Of a stretch of DNA of 30,573 nucleotides, positions 7,090 to 16,109 are shown piece by piece; the stretch's first letter is position 1; each line of letters begins with the position of its first letter. The stretch is taken from positions 1 through 30,573 of the forward strand of contig JASSUF010000008.1 of the NCBI GenBank assembly GCA_031963365.1, written 5' to 3'. Under the pieces are notes generated by a model. It saw nothing but the letters and a program-made list of their open reading frames with translations, was not told the origin of the DNA and ran no database searches. Position numbers and translations under genes: made by a program. Origin of the DNA: JASSUD01 sp031963365. GTDB lineage: Bacteria; Pseudomonadota; Gammaproteobacteria; Burkholderiales; Burkholderiaceae.

Positions 7090-8019
7090 TTAATGCCTCA
7101 TAGCCGTGGCCATTAAATTTTTTAGCAGTGCTTCACCATGTTTACTTCGCTTATTGAGATTGAGCACCAGTGGAGCTATCAGGAAATTCACTGTCTTTGA
7201 TAAAGACGTCGATGCGGTTAATGGAGTACTGGTTTGAGCATCGATGAGCCATTTACGAACATCTGTTAAAGATATTGATTGAAACGCTTCCTGAGTATGA
7301 GAAGGCATGGCCTGACATGCATAGGCTGTAAGCGTGTGTACATCCGTTCGCAGTGTGGCTGTAGTTTTAGTGCTCGAAGCTTGATTTTTTTCGTTGGATG
7401 AGGAGTTAGCTTGATTACAGGCGGCTAGAACGGCTGGGATATATAGTTTTGCTATAGCATTAGGATCTGCTGGGCATTTTGCCAGTTGGTCTGCGAAAGA
7501 GTGGCTTAGCGCAGACCTTTCAGATTGGGTCGAGAGAAAAAGCTTTGAACCAGACCCCGAAGTGCGCTTTTTAAAACGACTTTGTGCTACGGTTAACTGC
7601 TTGGTATTTTTTTCTGCCTCATCAGATGATTCTCCATTGCCGCCCCAGGATTGTTGCTGCTGCTGTTGCGCATATTCTGAAGAGCCTTTTCCACTAAGGC
7701 TTGAAGCAGCTATTTCACTATTATTTTCATCAGGCTCATCATGTCCCTCTTCAGCCGTATCTATGGGGGTCAGGGTTTTTTTTGATCGAGTTTTAGCTTT
7801 TAAATTGGAAGCAGTTTTTTTTGAAAACCATGCTTTGCTTTGCTTGAGTGTCATGCGAGTAAGCATGGGCCTAGGTGAAGAAGAAGGTCCGAATGCTCGA
7901 CCATTATAGGTTACGATTTGCGCTTGAGATTGCGTTGTCGAAGTGGGATGAGCCGCAGCATTTTTTAAAAGCGTATGCATGTGGGCAATACTGCGTTGAC
8001 TAATAAAAGGTTTGTTCAT
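7090..8019 (-). CDS. hpaA: HpaA-like T3SS substrate-control protein
   Basis: 309 aa. Assignment rests mainly on position (hrcS-hpaA-hrpD5) and protein style: N-terminal Ser/Thr/Ala-rich region, basic runs (KAKTRSKKTLTP, SRFKKRT), a Gln run (QQQQQQ, about residue 118) and a folded helical C-terminal third. In Xanthomonas HpaA is itself secreted, binds the chaperone HpaB and helps switch from pilus to effector export; its basic motifs act as nuclear-localisation signals in plants. Its ATG shares a base with the hrcS stop (TAATG at 8021-8017), so translation is coupled. The central low-complexity part is longer than I would expect. Confidence 0.75.
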   Translation of the reverse strand: MNKPFISQRSIAHMHTLLKNAAAHPTSTTQSQAQIVTYNGRAFGPSSSPRPMLTRMTLKQSKAWFSKKTASNLKAKTRSKKTLTPIDTAEEGHDEPDENNSEIAASSLSGKGSSEYAQQQQQQSWGGNGESSDEAEKNTKQLTVAQSRFKKRTSGSGSKLFLSTQSERSALSHSFADQLAKCPADPNAIAKLYIPAVLAACNQANSSSNEKNQASSTKTTATLRTDVHTLTAYACQAMPSHTQEAFQSISLTDVRKWLIDAQTSTPLTASTSLSKTVNFLIAPLVLNLNKRSKHGEALLKNLMATAMRH

Positions 8020-8279
8020 TATACGAAGGCCATGTCCATTGCATCGTTAGCAAAACGTAATAGTTGTGAAGACGCCCATGGAGCTACTAAAATGAGTGTT
8101 ATAACGACTGCAAATAGCTTAATGCCGTACGAAATACTTGCATCTTGCAAAGAAGTAACTGCTTGTATAAAGGACACTAACAAACCAACGCCTGCTGAGA
8201 CAACAATGACAGGAAGCGATAAATATAAGCATAATAAAATGCCTTGCATCGTGATTTGTATAATATTATCGAGTTCCAT
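8019..8279 (-). CDS. hrcS: T3SS export gate protein SctS (HrcS)
   Basis: 86 aa, the standard length. Two hydrophobic hairpin helices (about 17-40 and 50-75) around the conserved charged turn SLQDASISYGIK. It forms the export gate at the centre of the inner-membrane complex with HrcR and HrcT. AAGG lies before ATG 8279. The stop overlaps the hpaA start. A 107-base gap separates it from hrcR, wider than the tight coupling seen elsewhere in the operon. Confidence 0.95.
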   Translation of the reverse strand: MELDNIIQITMQGILLCLYLSLPVIVVSAGVGLLVSFIQAVTSLQDASISYGIKLFAVVITLILVAPWASSQLLRFANDAMDMAFV

Positions 8280-8386
8280 TTTAAATGCCTTGATTTTTTG
8301 CTCTTAAACCTAGAGTAGTTTTTTAAATTATGTAGGAAGTAAAAATGAGGGCTAAGGTTTAAATTAAGCACAGGCTTGGATATAGA

Positions 8387-9037
8387 TTAATGATATGTCA
8401 TAACCAAACCATGAATAAGCGCAGACCAGCCATCCATAACAACAAATAATAGAAGCTTAAAAGGGATCGCAATATTAACTGGGTTCACCTGATTTAAACC
8501 CATCGACATAAGTACATTGGCAATAATAATGTCGACGATTGCAAAGCTGATGTAAATTAAAAAACCAATTTTGAAAGCATTAGTCAGTTCGCTCAGAGCA
8601 AAGGCAGGTGCTAGTACAATAAAATCATCACCTGAAATCATATCTGAAGCTTCTTTAGGCCAGATAGCTTTTGCTGATCGTAGAAAAAAAGCTTTTTCCT
8701 GCTCACGTGTTTGCTTTTTTAAAAAATCACGAAAAGGTTCCCGCATAAGAGTAAATGCTTGAAGTACTGCTTCAGTGGACTGAGCAGGATTCACTTGGTT
8801 TTGAATTTTTTTCATTGCTACCATCGCAATAGGTGCCATCACATAGCAAGAAACAATAATGGCAATACCGTTGAGCACTATATTGGGAGGTACTTGTTGC
8901 ACGCCTAGTGCATTGCGCAAAAGGCCGAGCACTACAACCACTTTGGTATAGGATGTAATGATCATTGCAATAAAAGGTGCAACGCTCATTATGCCAAGTA
9001 GCAGAAGGATTGCATTAAGGTCGGTAATCTTAACCAT
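8387..9037 (-). CDS. hrcR: T3SS export gate protein SctR (HrcR)
   Basis: 216 aa, the family's usual size. Four hydrophobic segments, the conserved SYTKVVVVLGLLRNALGVQQ run (about 29-48) with PPN following, and the C-terminal MGLNQVNP motif place it in the FliP/SctR family. It assembles as the pentameric core of the export gate. Its ATG lies inside the end of hrcQ (8-base overlap, 9030-9037), indicating translational coupling. Confidence 0.97.
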   Translation of the reverse strand: MVKITDLNAILLLLGIMSVAPFIAMIITSYTKVVVVLGLLRNALGVQQVPPNIVLNGIAIIVSCYVMAPIAMVAMKKIQNQVNPAQSTEAVLQAFTLMREPFRDFLKKQTREQEKAFFLRSAKAIWPKEASDMISGDDFIVLAPAFALSELTNAFKIGFLIYISFAIVDIIIANVLMSMGLNQVNPVNIAIPFKLLLFVVMDGWSALIHGLVMTYH

Positions 9038-9349
9038 CTATTTTCGCCATTTTTTGAATACGGATTCCAAGGTGATCGCCAATGGCTACCAACTCTCCAG
9101 AACCTATAGTTTTTCCATGAGTAATAAGACGTACAGGGGCGTGCGCCAGCGATATGGGTAATTCCATAATATGGCCAGCTCCTAGAGCACAGAGTCGTGC
9201 CAAAGGCATGACAACGGTATCTATTTCAAAATGCACTGGCATATCTAGCTCTGCTAAATCAGGCAGCTCACTATCCATTTGCGTGATATCTTCATTATCT
9301 TCTACAGATTGTTCGTCTGTCTGATGGGTTTGATGCACGATCAGTCCTT
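9030..9349 (-). promoter_or_regulatory. Possible internal translation start giving short HrcQ (SctQ-C)
   Basis: AAGGA (9349-9345 on the minus strand) stands six bases before an in-frame GTG (9338-9336). Initiation there would yield about 102 aa containing just the last SpoA domain. Yersinia YscQ and Salmonella SpaO are known to make such a product from an internal start; that it happens here is inference. Confidence 0.45.
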
Positions 9350-10247
9350 CTTTCATCACTAAATTTTGGCCTTCTAGCGCTGCGAAACCTCGAAGCGCAC
9401 GAGCACCTGGTAAACCCCATGAAAGCACTAAATGGCTTAACGATGGGCTAGGGCTTAATATGGTTTTATATTCAGGTTGTATACCTCCAATCAAGACGTC
9501 CCCACATCGCAAGCGACAGAGTGCACCTAGTGTAATATTCTGAGCGCCTATTAAAGCTTGTCCTGGTATTCCCAGATTGAGCACTGATTCAAATAGTGGT
9601 AGTGGTTGTAAATCAAGTAACTGCTCACAATAATCTAATAAGCTCTCATCGATTGATTTCAGCGTTATTGAAAAATGCGTAGGAGGCATACTGCCCAGTT
9701 TGCAGCGCACTACAACATCTTTATCAAATGTAGGTGGCTTACTCAATAATGGCTTGGAGAGGCGTGCAATGGCTGCATCATCTATAGCAAGAACATCCTC
9801 TTGCACTCTCAAATCCTCAAAATGCAATGCTTCTAAACCCAGTGCTTCTAATTTTTGTGCAACAGGTGCTAGTAAAATATCCACTATGGCCTGGTGCAGT
9901 TCAGCACTTGATGCAACAGAAGGTGCGTTTGAACTAGCGGCAAGCATATATAAAATAGGCCAGTTTTTTGCATCGAAGCATGCTTGCGCTTGGCCCTCTC
10001 TATGCAAAATACGTATTAAAACAGTTAATGCTGTAGAAGCTGCTACCTGGCTTATTGGCTGATCAGTTTGTGTTAAAACATCTATAGTTTCTACTCCGGC
10101 GTACTCTGCAAGAAGACGTTGTAAACGTGTATCTGACATTAAACGTGTAATGCGCGCTGCTTCTTTGCTTATTTTAGGAAAAAGCAAATTTGAGCTAAGT
10201 GCATGCGCTCTACTAGAGAGAGAGAGATCTACAGAATTTTGCTGCAA
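9030..10247 (-). CDS. hrcQ: T3SS cytoplasmic sorting-platform protein SctQ (HrcQ)
   Basis: 405 aa from a TTG start at 10247 that has TGAGG seven bases upstream; no ATG fits better. The C-terminal SpoA domain (about 330-400: ELDMPVHFEIDTVVMPLARL, then LRI-type end GIRIQKM) is clear, and an earlier SpoA-like segment lies in the middle. It forms the pods under the injectisome with HrpB4 (SctK) and HrcL. An internal GTG at 9338 with a strong ribosome site may give a separate C-terminal product. A 436-base gap upstream, holding a palindromic element, separates it from hpaP. Confidence 0.93.
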   Translation of the reverse strand: MQQNSVDLSLSSRAHALSSNLLFPKISKEAARITRLMSDTRLQRLLAEYAGVETIDVLTQTDQPISQVAASTALTVLIRILHREGQAQACFDAKNWPILYMLAASSNAPSVASSAELHQAIVDILLAPVAQKLEALGLEALHFEDLRVQEDVLAIDDAAIARLSKPLLSKPPTFDKDVVVRCKLGSMPPTHFSITLKSIDESLLDYCEQLLDLQPLPLFESVLNLGIPGQALIGAQNITLGALCRLRCGDVLIGGIQPEYKTILSPSPSLSHLVLSWGLPGARALRGFAALEGQNLVMKEGLIVHQTHQTDEQSVEDNEDITQMDSELPDLAELDMPVHFEIDTVVMPLARLCALGAGHIMELPISLAHAPVRLITHGKTIGSGELVAIGDHLGIRIQKMAKIDG

Positions 10248-10382
10248 AAGAATGCCTCAGAATAAATCGTGCCCGCTCTGCAGGAACCTGTTTTTAAATG
10301 GGCTAAAAAGTACTTTTATAACAAGAGCTATATTGCTTACTCTTTAAACAGAACTCTTCAGTGCTTTGCTTTATATGAAAGC

Positions 10383-10570
10383 GATGTTATGCAGGTATTT
10401 AAGAAGTCTGTGGTCTGCATGTTGGGGTTCCTTCGTCACCACCAACCTACCGAGATAGCTATGCAAAAAGGCTTTACAAACCACAAGAAAAGACAAAGAA
10501 CGGTAGGTTGGTGGTGAGGTACGAACCCCAACATGCAGACCACAGACTTCTTAAATACCTGCATAACATC
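10383..10570. repeat. Palindromic element, copy A (70-bp arms), between hpaP and hrcQ
   Basis: Left arm 10383-10452 and right arm 10501-10570 are inverted repeats of 70 bases differing at about three sites near the middle (CTTCG against GTACC); the loop is 48 bases. Outer ends read GATGTTATGCAGG. The same family recurs at 21516-21671. No transposase is present, so it resembles a MITE or extragenic palindrome. The transcript would form a very long hairpin. Confidence 0.9.
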
Positions 10571-10683
10571 AGTAAGTTATATAAAACTATTAGGTATGAA
10601 AATTGGATAGCAGCTTAATGTCGGTAGAGATTTCAGCGAAGAGAAGGGGATAGGCCTCCTAGGGCGTGGTAGTTCTGTGTCAG
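10571..10683. other. Rest of the hpaP-hrcQ spacer
   Basis: With 10248-10382 this completes the spacer around the palindromic element. No gene, promoter box or second repeat is recognised. The hrcQ ribosome site TGAGG lies at its other edge (10259-10255). Confidence 0.5.
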
Positions 10684-11865
10684 CTAATAATCAGTGATCA
10701 CTATGTTTATGACGCGTGGACATGCGTTTTGTTCCAAGATCAACGTGAGGCTGGCATATAATTTTTTCTCGTTTTCTTGTATGAGCTTAGCTGAGGTGGA
10801 GTGCGTTGTCTTAAAGCGCAGTAAAAGTTCAATAGGGGACAGGCGCATAAATAAAGTGGTTTCAGGTAATATTTTCTGATCGATAGCAATATATGTTTCC
10901 CATATGCCATAGGAATTAACGGTGTTGTTCGCGCAAAATATCCCGATGGATCGTGTCATCCGACCAAAAGGACCTTTGTCCAATAAAAGTTCTGCAGCAA
11001 GGCCAACTAATTGTAGAGGGTCAACGCCAGCAATGGATACCTGGCTAGTATTTTCTGAATCGCTAGAGTGTCTGTGGTCAGATTCTTTTTTCCGAGTAGT
11101 ACGAAAAAGAAATGATGTATTGTTACTGGGCGCTGCGAAATCGCTTGATTGATTGGATTGCGGCTCTGATTCATCTTCATCATCATCATTTGAGCTATTT
11201 TTATCTTTTTCACTTCGATCTGAGACACGTTTTAAGAGATTTTGTGAAAAAGCATTACCTTGGTCTGGTTTATTTTGATTATTTTCTTCGCCTTCTTTTT
11301 CATCTGCTTCCTCAAGATCTTTATCAGGTTCTATAAAGGTATTTGACCCTGTATGCAGGAATGAGGCGGGTAATTTCAGTGAATCGCGAGGTTTTGGAGG
11401 AGCATAGCCGTCGGCTTCTGCATTTTCTTCTTTTGGGTCTTGCTTATTTTTACCATCTAATTCCTCTTCTGTACTAGGGATAGTAAAGTCGGATTCAGTA
11501 TTAAATTTGGGTGGTACATTAGATTTTGACTGAGGTTTTGAATAGGTAAATCCTTTATCTCGAGCTGAGTTTCTTGGGTCTGATTCTGGTCGAGAGGGAG
11601 CAAAAATGCGTTTGTGGAGAATATAAGCAGTATTTGTTTTTTCCGATATTCTAGAAAACCGCTCTTCTTCGATCATTCCCTGGTTTAGCGTAGATGGATC
11701 TTGGTTGGCTGCGGTGGTTGTATTTATTTGACGCTGCTTAGTTTGACCAGAGAGGCGTGCTTGCTGCATCCATTTTTCAAAAGATTGGTCATCTTTATCC
11801 TGCGATGAGGTACTTTTGGAATTATTTTGGCCATTAAAAATAGAAAGATTATTGAAATGACTCAT
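10684..11865 (-). CDS. hpaP: HpaP/HpaC-like T3SS substrate-specificity switch (SctP)
   Basis: 393 aa, about twice the usual HpaC/HpaP size. Residues 1-270 are low-complexity and strongly charged (Asp/Glu/Asn/Lys/Ser/Pro, such as NDDDEDESEPQSNQSS) with no predicted fold. The last ~110 residues are folded (FGRMTRSIGIFCANNTVNSY, then LFMRLSPIELLLRF) and match the position and pattern of the SctP C-terminal domain. That domain contacts HrcU and switches export from early pilus substrates to translocon and effectors. The gene lies between hrcV and hrcQ, as in Ralstonia and Xanthomonas. GGAG precedes ATG 11865. Identity rests on position as well as weak similarity. Confidence 0.78.
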   Translation of the reverse strand: MSHFNNLSIFNGQNNSKSTSSQDKDDQSFEKWMQQARLSGQTKQRQINTTTAANQDPSTLNQGMIEEERFSRISEKTNTAYILHKRIFAPSRPESDPRNSARDKGFTYSKPQSKSNVPPKFNTESDFTIPSTEEELDGKNKQDPKEENAEADGYAPPKPRDSLKLPASFLHTGSNTFIEPDKDLEEADEKEGEENNQNKPDQGNAFSQNLLKRVSDRSEKDKNSSNDDDEDESEPQSNQSSDFAAPSNNTSFLFRTTRKKESDHRHSSDSENTSQVSIAGVDPLQLVGLAAELLLDKGPFGRMTRSIGIFCANNTVNSYGIWETYIAIDQKILPETTLFMRLSPIELLLRFKTTHSTSAKLIQENEKKLYASLTLILEQNACPRVINIVITDY

Positions 11866-11932
11866 AATATAACTCCGACAGGCAGGTTGGAGAAGGCGAT
11901 GGGAATTTCAATTTATAAATTGGTAAAGAATT

Positions 11933-13990
11933 TCAAAGTGTGACGCGCCCAAGTGGCTGTAACTCTACATGTTCTCCAAGCTCTTGATACGAATAGACAG
12001 GAAGCCAGCTTAAATGCGGCTCAACCAAGCGTCGTACATAACGACGAATATCCATCGAAGTCACCAGCGCCATCTGCGTGTTATGGCCTTGAATTATGTG
12101 TCCAATACGCTTGATGAGTTCGCTTGCTTGTTCTGGAGGTAGCGCTAGATAATTCCCAGTGGGGGTTTGTCGGATAGATTGACGAATATGTTGCTCAACC
12201 TCTAAGTCTAATAGCACAGCTTTTAAGTGCTTTTCTCCATGCGCGGCTCGGTGTGCGATAAAGCGCGATAAATCTCCCCGCACATATTCAGTAAGCAAGA
12301 GCATATCTTTTTCTTTAGGCCCCCAGTAAATGAGGCTTTCAGTAATGTTACGAATATTTCTGATGGGTATATATTCTTCGAGTAGTCGGCGAAATACTTC
12401 TGAAATGCGTTGTAGTGGAAGTACTTTTTGAACTTCGGTTACCAGCCCTGGATAGTCGAGATTCAGTTGATCTAAGACCCACTGCGTTTCTTGGATACCA
12501 ACAAATAAGCTTGCATGTTTACGCAGTAGGCTAATGATATGGTGGGCCATAACCTGCTCGATAGACCAAGTTTTAAGCAGGCGAGTAGTCGCTTCTTTTT
12601 TAGGTATCCAGTAGCTAATCGGTTGCGCTCCTGCATGCTGTATAGGCTCGCAGTAACTACGTATCTCGCTGTCTGTCTGCGCGTCTAGCGCCATCACTTT
12701 ATTATCAGGTAGTACGCTTTTAGCTTGAGGTACGTCGTGCAGTAGTACTTCATACGTTTGTACAGGTAGATTTTCAGCCTTCCACAGAGTAATGCCAGGG
12801 AAGGGGAGGCCTAGCTCTTCTTGTAAGGTAGCGCGCTCTGTCTCAAAGGCGCTATTTAGCGCACCTATTTTGATCCGCTCGATAATGTCTGGAGCCAAAC
12901 GCACGCCCACGGCACAGGTGAATGCAGGAGGGCCAGGTAATATGGAGTGTGCGGGTGTTTTAGCGCCAGAACGCTGTAGAGCAGGGACCGGATTTTCGCT
13001 AGTAGGCCCTTTTTTGCCTCCGATTTGACGCTTACCTAGTTTGTATCCAGCAACACTCAAAGCAACTGCAAATGCAACAAAGAGCTCCCAAGGAAAGCCT
13101 GGTACCAAGGCAAAACCTAGCAGTAAGATGCTGGTAAGGTAGAGCGCGCGCGCGCTACTGGATAACTGCCGACCAATTTCATCTCCCAGCGACTCTGCCT
13201 GAGGATTTACTTCGTCTGCAACGCGCGTGATGATCACACCAGCTGCAACGGAAATAAGCAAAGAGGGAATTTGTGAAACCATGGCATCCCCGATGGACAG
13301 CACAGAAAAGTGATTGGCTGCTACCCCTGTGGTCATGCCGTGATACATCACTCCTACAATAATGCCTGCAACAATATTAATAAGCGTAATAATTAAGGCA
13401 GCAACCGCATCTCCTTTTACAAATTTCATGGCGCCATCCATCCCCCCATGCAATTTGCTTTCCATAGCTAATGCTCCTCGGCGCTGACGAGCATCATCAG
13501 GGCTAATAATATTGGCGCGCAAATCCGCATCAATACTCATTTGTTTGCCGGGCATGGCATCTAGCGTAAAACGTGCGCCCACTTCTGCTACGCGCTCAGA
13601 ACCTTTGGCAATCACGATAAATTGCACGGTCGAAATAATAATGAATACCACCAGCCCTACCACTAGATTGCCGCCGACTACCAACTCTCCAAAGCTTTGA
13701 ATAATATGGCCCGCATCAGCGTGTAACAAAATGGATTTAGTGGAAGCAATATTGAGAGAGAGGCGAAATAAGGTGGTAAATAGTAATAAAGAAGGAAAAG
13801 AAGAGAGTGCAATGATGTTAGGGATATACATGGTGATCATCAAAAGCGCAACGCTGATAGTTAAATTTAGCGCTAAAAGGCCATCGATGAGCATAGTAGG
13901 TAAAGGCAAAATCATCAGCGAGATGATCGCAATAACTAAAATGGCAATGCCCATTTCACCGATTGCAGGAAGCTTAATATTTTTAAACAT
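11933..13990 (-). CDS. hrcV: T3SS major export apparatus protein SctV (HrcV)
   Basis: 685 aa. The N-terminal half has about eight membrane spans; the FHIPEP-family signature VGARFTLDAMPGKQMSIDAD is at about residues 140-160. The C-terminal half is the cytoplasmic domain that forms a nonameric ring and receives substrate-chaperone complexes. The proton-driven export gate is completed by HrcR, HrcS, HrcT and HrcU. The ATG overlaps the end of hrcU by 8 bases (13983-13990), indicating coupled translation. Confidence 0.97.
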   Translation of the reverse strand: MFKNIKLPAIGEMGIAILVIAIISLMILPLPTMLIDGLLALNLTISVALLMITMYIPNIIALSSFPSLLLFTTLFRLSLNIASTKSILLHADAGHIIQSFGELVVGGNLVVGLVVFIIISTVQFIVIAKGSERVAEVGARFTLDAMPGKQMSIDADLRANIISPDDARQRRGALAMESKLHGGMDGAMKFVKGDAVAALIITLINIVAGIIVGVMYHGMTTGVAANHFSVLSIGDAMVSQIPSLLISVAAGVIITRVADEVNPQAESLGDEIGRQLSSSARALYLTSILLLGFALVPGFPWELFVAFAVALSVAGYKLGKRQIGGKKGPTSENPVPALQRSGAKTPAHSILPGPPAFTCAVGVRLAPDIIERIKIGALNSAFETERATLQEELGLPFPGITLWKAENLPVQTYEVLLHDVPQAKSVLPDNKVMALDAQTDSEIRSYCEPIQHAGAQPISYWIPKKEATTRLLKTWSIEQVMAHHIISLLRKHASLFVGIQETQWVLDQLNLDYPGLVTEVQKVLPLQRISEVFRRLLEEYIPIRNIRNITESLIYWGPKEKDMLLLTEYVRGDLSRFIAHRAAHGEKHLKAVLLDLEVEQHIRQSIRQTPTGNYLALPPEQASELIKRIGHIIQGHNTQMALVTSMDIRRYVRRLVEPHLSWLPVYSYQELGEHVELQPLGRVTL

Positions 13991-15059
13991 TCAATTCCCC
14001 TGCATTATCTTCTTTAGATCCACCAATATTCTCTACCCAGAGCAAAATAGCTGCAACAGTAGAAAAGTATTCTTCAGGGATATTTTTATTTACAGGAACG
14101 GTGAATAACGCTCGAGCCACTTTTGGATTAGTAACGATAGGTATCCCCATACTTGCTGCAATCGTGCGAAGTTCAATTGCATTTTGATCTCTGCCTTTAG
14201 CCACTATATGTGGAGGACGGCGTTCATTGCGTCTGTATCTCAGTACTATTGCATAATGTGTTGGATTAGCAACCAATACGTTAGATTTTTTAATTGCTTG
14301 TTTTAAACTAGGTGAAAATGCGATTTCACGCGCCAACTCCTTACGTGCACCTTTAACATGTGGGTCGCCTTCCGATTCTTTATATTCTTGTTTAATTTCA
14401 GTATGACTCATGCGATGTTGGCGCATAAACATCCAGACTTGAAATTTAAAATCCACTGCTCCAATTAGAAAAAATACAGCACAAGCGATTAAGAAAAGCC
14501 TTATAAGTGCAGCCCATGAGACCTGAATAATGGCTTCTAATGGGTGTTGCATAGCGGATCCTATAAGTGGAAGTAAGTATTCAATGGTCTTCCACATAAC
14601 GACCGAAATAATAATGGCTTTAATGATAGTTCGCAAAAAATCAGTTAAAGCTCTTATGGAAAAAATATTTTTTATACCATTTGCTGGATTAATTGCATCT
14701 GGCTTAGGAGTAACCGGTGTTAGCGTAAAACCAAAACCAACTTGAGGTAGTAGTGCCAGAATGCCTGCTGCGCATGAGCTGGCAGCAAACAGAAAAATAA
14801 TATGCAGAGTAGTCACAAGTATAGATTGCAATGCAGTCGCTAAGTCAGTAAATGAATGAGCAGTAGGAATAAATAAAAACAATGATTTCATAATGGTGCG
14901 AAAGCCATTTTCTAGAAATCCCTGCATAATTATAAGTATACAAACAGTACTGATAAGAACAACCGATCCGGTTAAGTCAGTGCTTTTTGTGACCTCTCCA
15001 CGTTCGCGCGCATCTCGTAGCCGTTTCTCGGTCGGCTCTTCGGTTTTTTCTTCACTCAT
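13983..15059 (-). CDS. hrcU: T3SS export switch protein SctU (HrcU)
   Basis: 358 aa, with four membrane spans in residues about 30-210 and a cytoplasmic C-terminal domain. The self-cleavage motif NPTH is at residues 265-268; cleavage between Asn and Pro permits the switch from pilus to effector export. The N-terminal EEKTEEPTEKRLRDARERGE motif is typical of FlhB/SctU. It is the first gene of the leftward operon; a PIP box with a perfect TATAAT lies 60-125 bases upstream. Confidence 0.97.
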   Translation of the reverse strand: MSEEKTEEPTEKRLRDARERGEVTKSTDLTGSVVLISTVCILIIMQGFLENGFRTIMKSLFLFIPTAHSFTDLATALQSILVTTLHIIFLFAASSCAAGILALLPQVGFGFTLTPVTPKPDAINPANGIKNIFSIRALTDFLRTIIKAIIISVVMWKTIEYLLPLIGSAMQHPLEAIIQVSWAALIRLFLIACAVFFLIGAVDFKFQVWMFMRQHRMSHTEIKQEYKESEGDPHVKGARKELAREIAFSPSLKQAIKKSNVLVANPTHYAIVLRYRRNERRPPHIVAKGRDQNAIELRTIAASMGIPIVTNPKVARALFTVPVNKNIPEEYFSTVAAILLWVENIGGSKEDNAGELNV

Positions 15060-15121
15060 AATAATCTACGTTTTTATTAGCTTCTGTTTGTGGCATAGGT
15101 ATGAAATTTCTTTTTATATGC

Positions 15122-15184
15122 ATTATAGCTGTGAAGATGAAAGTTTCTGCGTGGTATGTACGAAATGCCGTCTAGTAAGGCGAA
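15122..15184 (-). promoter_or_regulatory. PIP box plus -10 for the hrcU operon
   Basis: Read leftward: TTCGC (15184-15180), 15 bases, TTCGT (15164-15160), 32 bases, then TATAAT (15127-15122). The transcript would start near 15115, about 55 bases before hrcU. Spacing fits the HrpX/HrpB-dependent promoter rule. Confidence 0.88.
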
Positions 15185-15260
15185 ATATTGTGCATCATAG
15201 TTTTTAAAAAATTTCTTTTTTAGAAAATGACTGATTTTTATTAAGGATAAAATTTCTTGT

Positions 15261-15321
15261 TTCGTTTTGCTATTCAATATTTCGTATTTGTGCATCTTTA
15301 GAAATGGTAGATGTTTATGCT
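15261..15321 (+). promoter_or_regulatory. PIP box plus -10 for the hrpB operon
   Basis: TTCGT (15261-15265), 15 bases, TTCGT (15281-15285), 30 bases, then TATGCT (15316-15321), which fits YANNNT. It faces hrpB1 and leaves a leader of about 150 bases. It diverges from the hrcU box at 15122-15184. Confidence 0.85.
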
Positions 15322-15477
15322 GAGGACAAGAAATTGCTACTTGGCTCACGAAAAATTTTTATTAAGATAATACCTAAATAATACTAATTATTGGTGCAAA
15401 TATATATAAGTAATATTTTATATTCAGCCTGCAAAATTAATTATCGAAAACAAGTATATAAAAATAAGGCATATATT

Positions 15478-16059
15478 ATGAAAGACAAGGAAAATTATTT
15501 GAATTTTGATGTAGATGTTTTAAATGGACTGGCTGCTTTTTTAGGATACGTATTAATTAAGCGAAGGACTATGCAGGAAATAGATTTGGATGATATTGAC
15601 TCTGTGCGAGAAATGTTAAAAGTCTATCGACCAGAAAAGATAGAGTATGAATATTTTGATGCAGTGATTCAGATGCATAGAGGATATGTATCGCAATGCA
15701 TTAGTACTTTGCGCCATCTTATAGAGCATAGGCCTCATTATCCTAGTGCTAAGTGTCTTTTAGCGTATGCTTTATTTATACAGCGCGATGTATCATGGGA
15801 GGCATTAGCTACAGAGGTTTTAGAAAATACTGCTTCTGTTGAGTCAGAAGTGATTATGATGAAAATTTTATTAAAACGTCATGATTTGCAAAAAGGTATA
15901 ATAACCGAAGAAGAATTTCTAAGATTTATGGAAACATTGCCATCTAAAAATAAAGATAGTAGTGCGCAGAATATATTGGTTGCTGGTGCCGATAGTAATA
16001 AAAATACTACTGCTAAAATCAGTACTGCAGATATGCCTAACTATGCGGTACGGATGTAA
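15478..16059 (+). CDS. hrpB1: HrpB1/HrpK-family T3SS protein
   Basis: 193 aa from ATG 15478, chosen because TAAGG (15465-15469) lies eight bases upstream; an upstream TTG-started extension from 15391 has no ribosome site. TPR-like helices with the HrpB1 pattern DIDSVREMLKVYRP, FDAVIQMHRG, STLRHLIEHRPHYPSAK and a C-terminal YAVRM. The tail after residue 155 is Asn/Ser/Ala-rich and longer than usual. In Xanthomonas, HrpB1 is found in the periplasm and is needed for pilus formation. First gene of the hrpB operon, as in Xanthomonas and Ralstonia (hrpK); paralogue at 3441-3992. Confidence 0.88.
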   Translation: MKDKENYLNFDVDVLNGLAAFLGYVLIKRRTMQEIDLDDIDSVREMLKVYRPEKIEYEYFDAVIQMHRGYVSQCISTLRHLIEHRPHYPSAKCLLAYALFIQRDVSWEALATEVLENTASVESEVIMMKILLKRHDLQKGIITEEEFLRFMETLPSKNKDSSAQNILVAGADSNKNTTAKISTADMPNYAVRM

Positions 16060-16109
16060 GTAAATTTTTATAAATTTATGTTTTTATGCCTGTTTTTGAG
16101 AGGTGCGAG

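Noticed and set aside
7562..7909. 115-codon rightward frame with a Cys run
   Set aside because: The Cys run is the antisense of the hpaA Gln repeat; a shadow frame.
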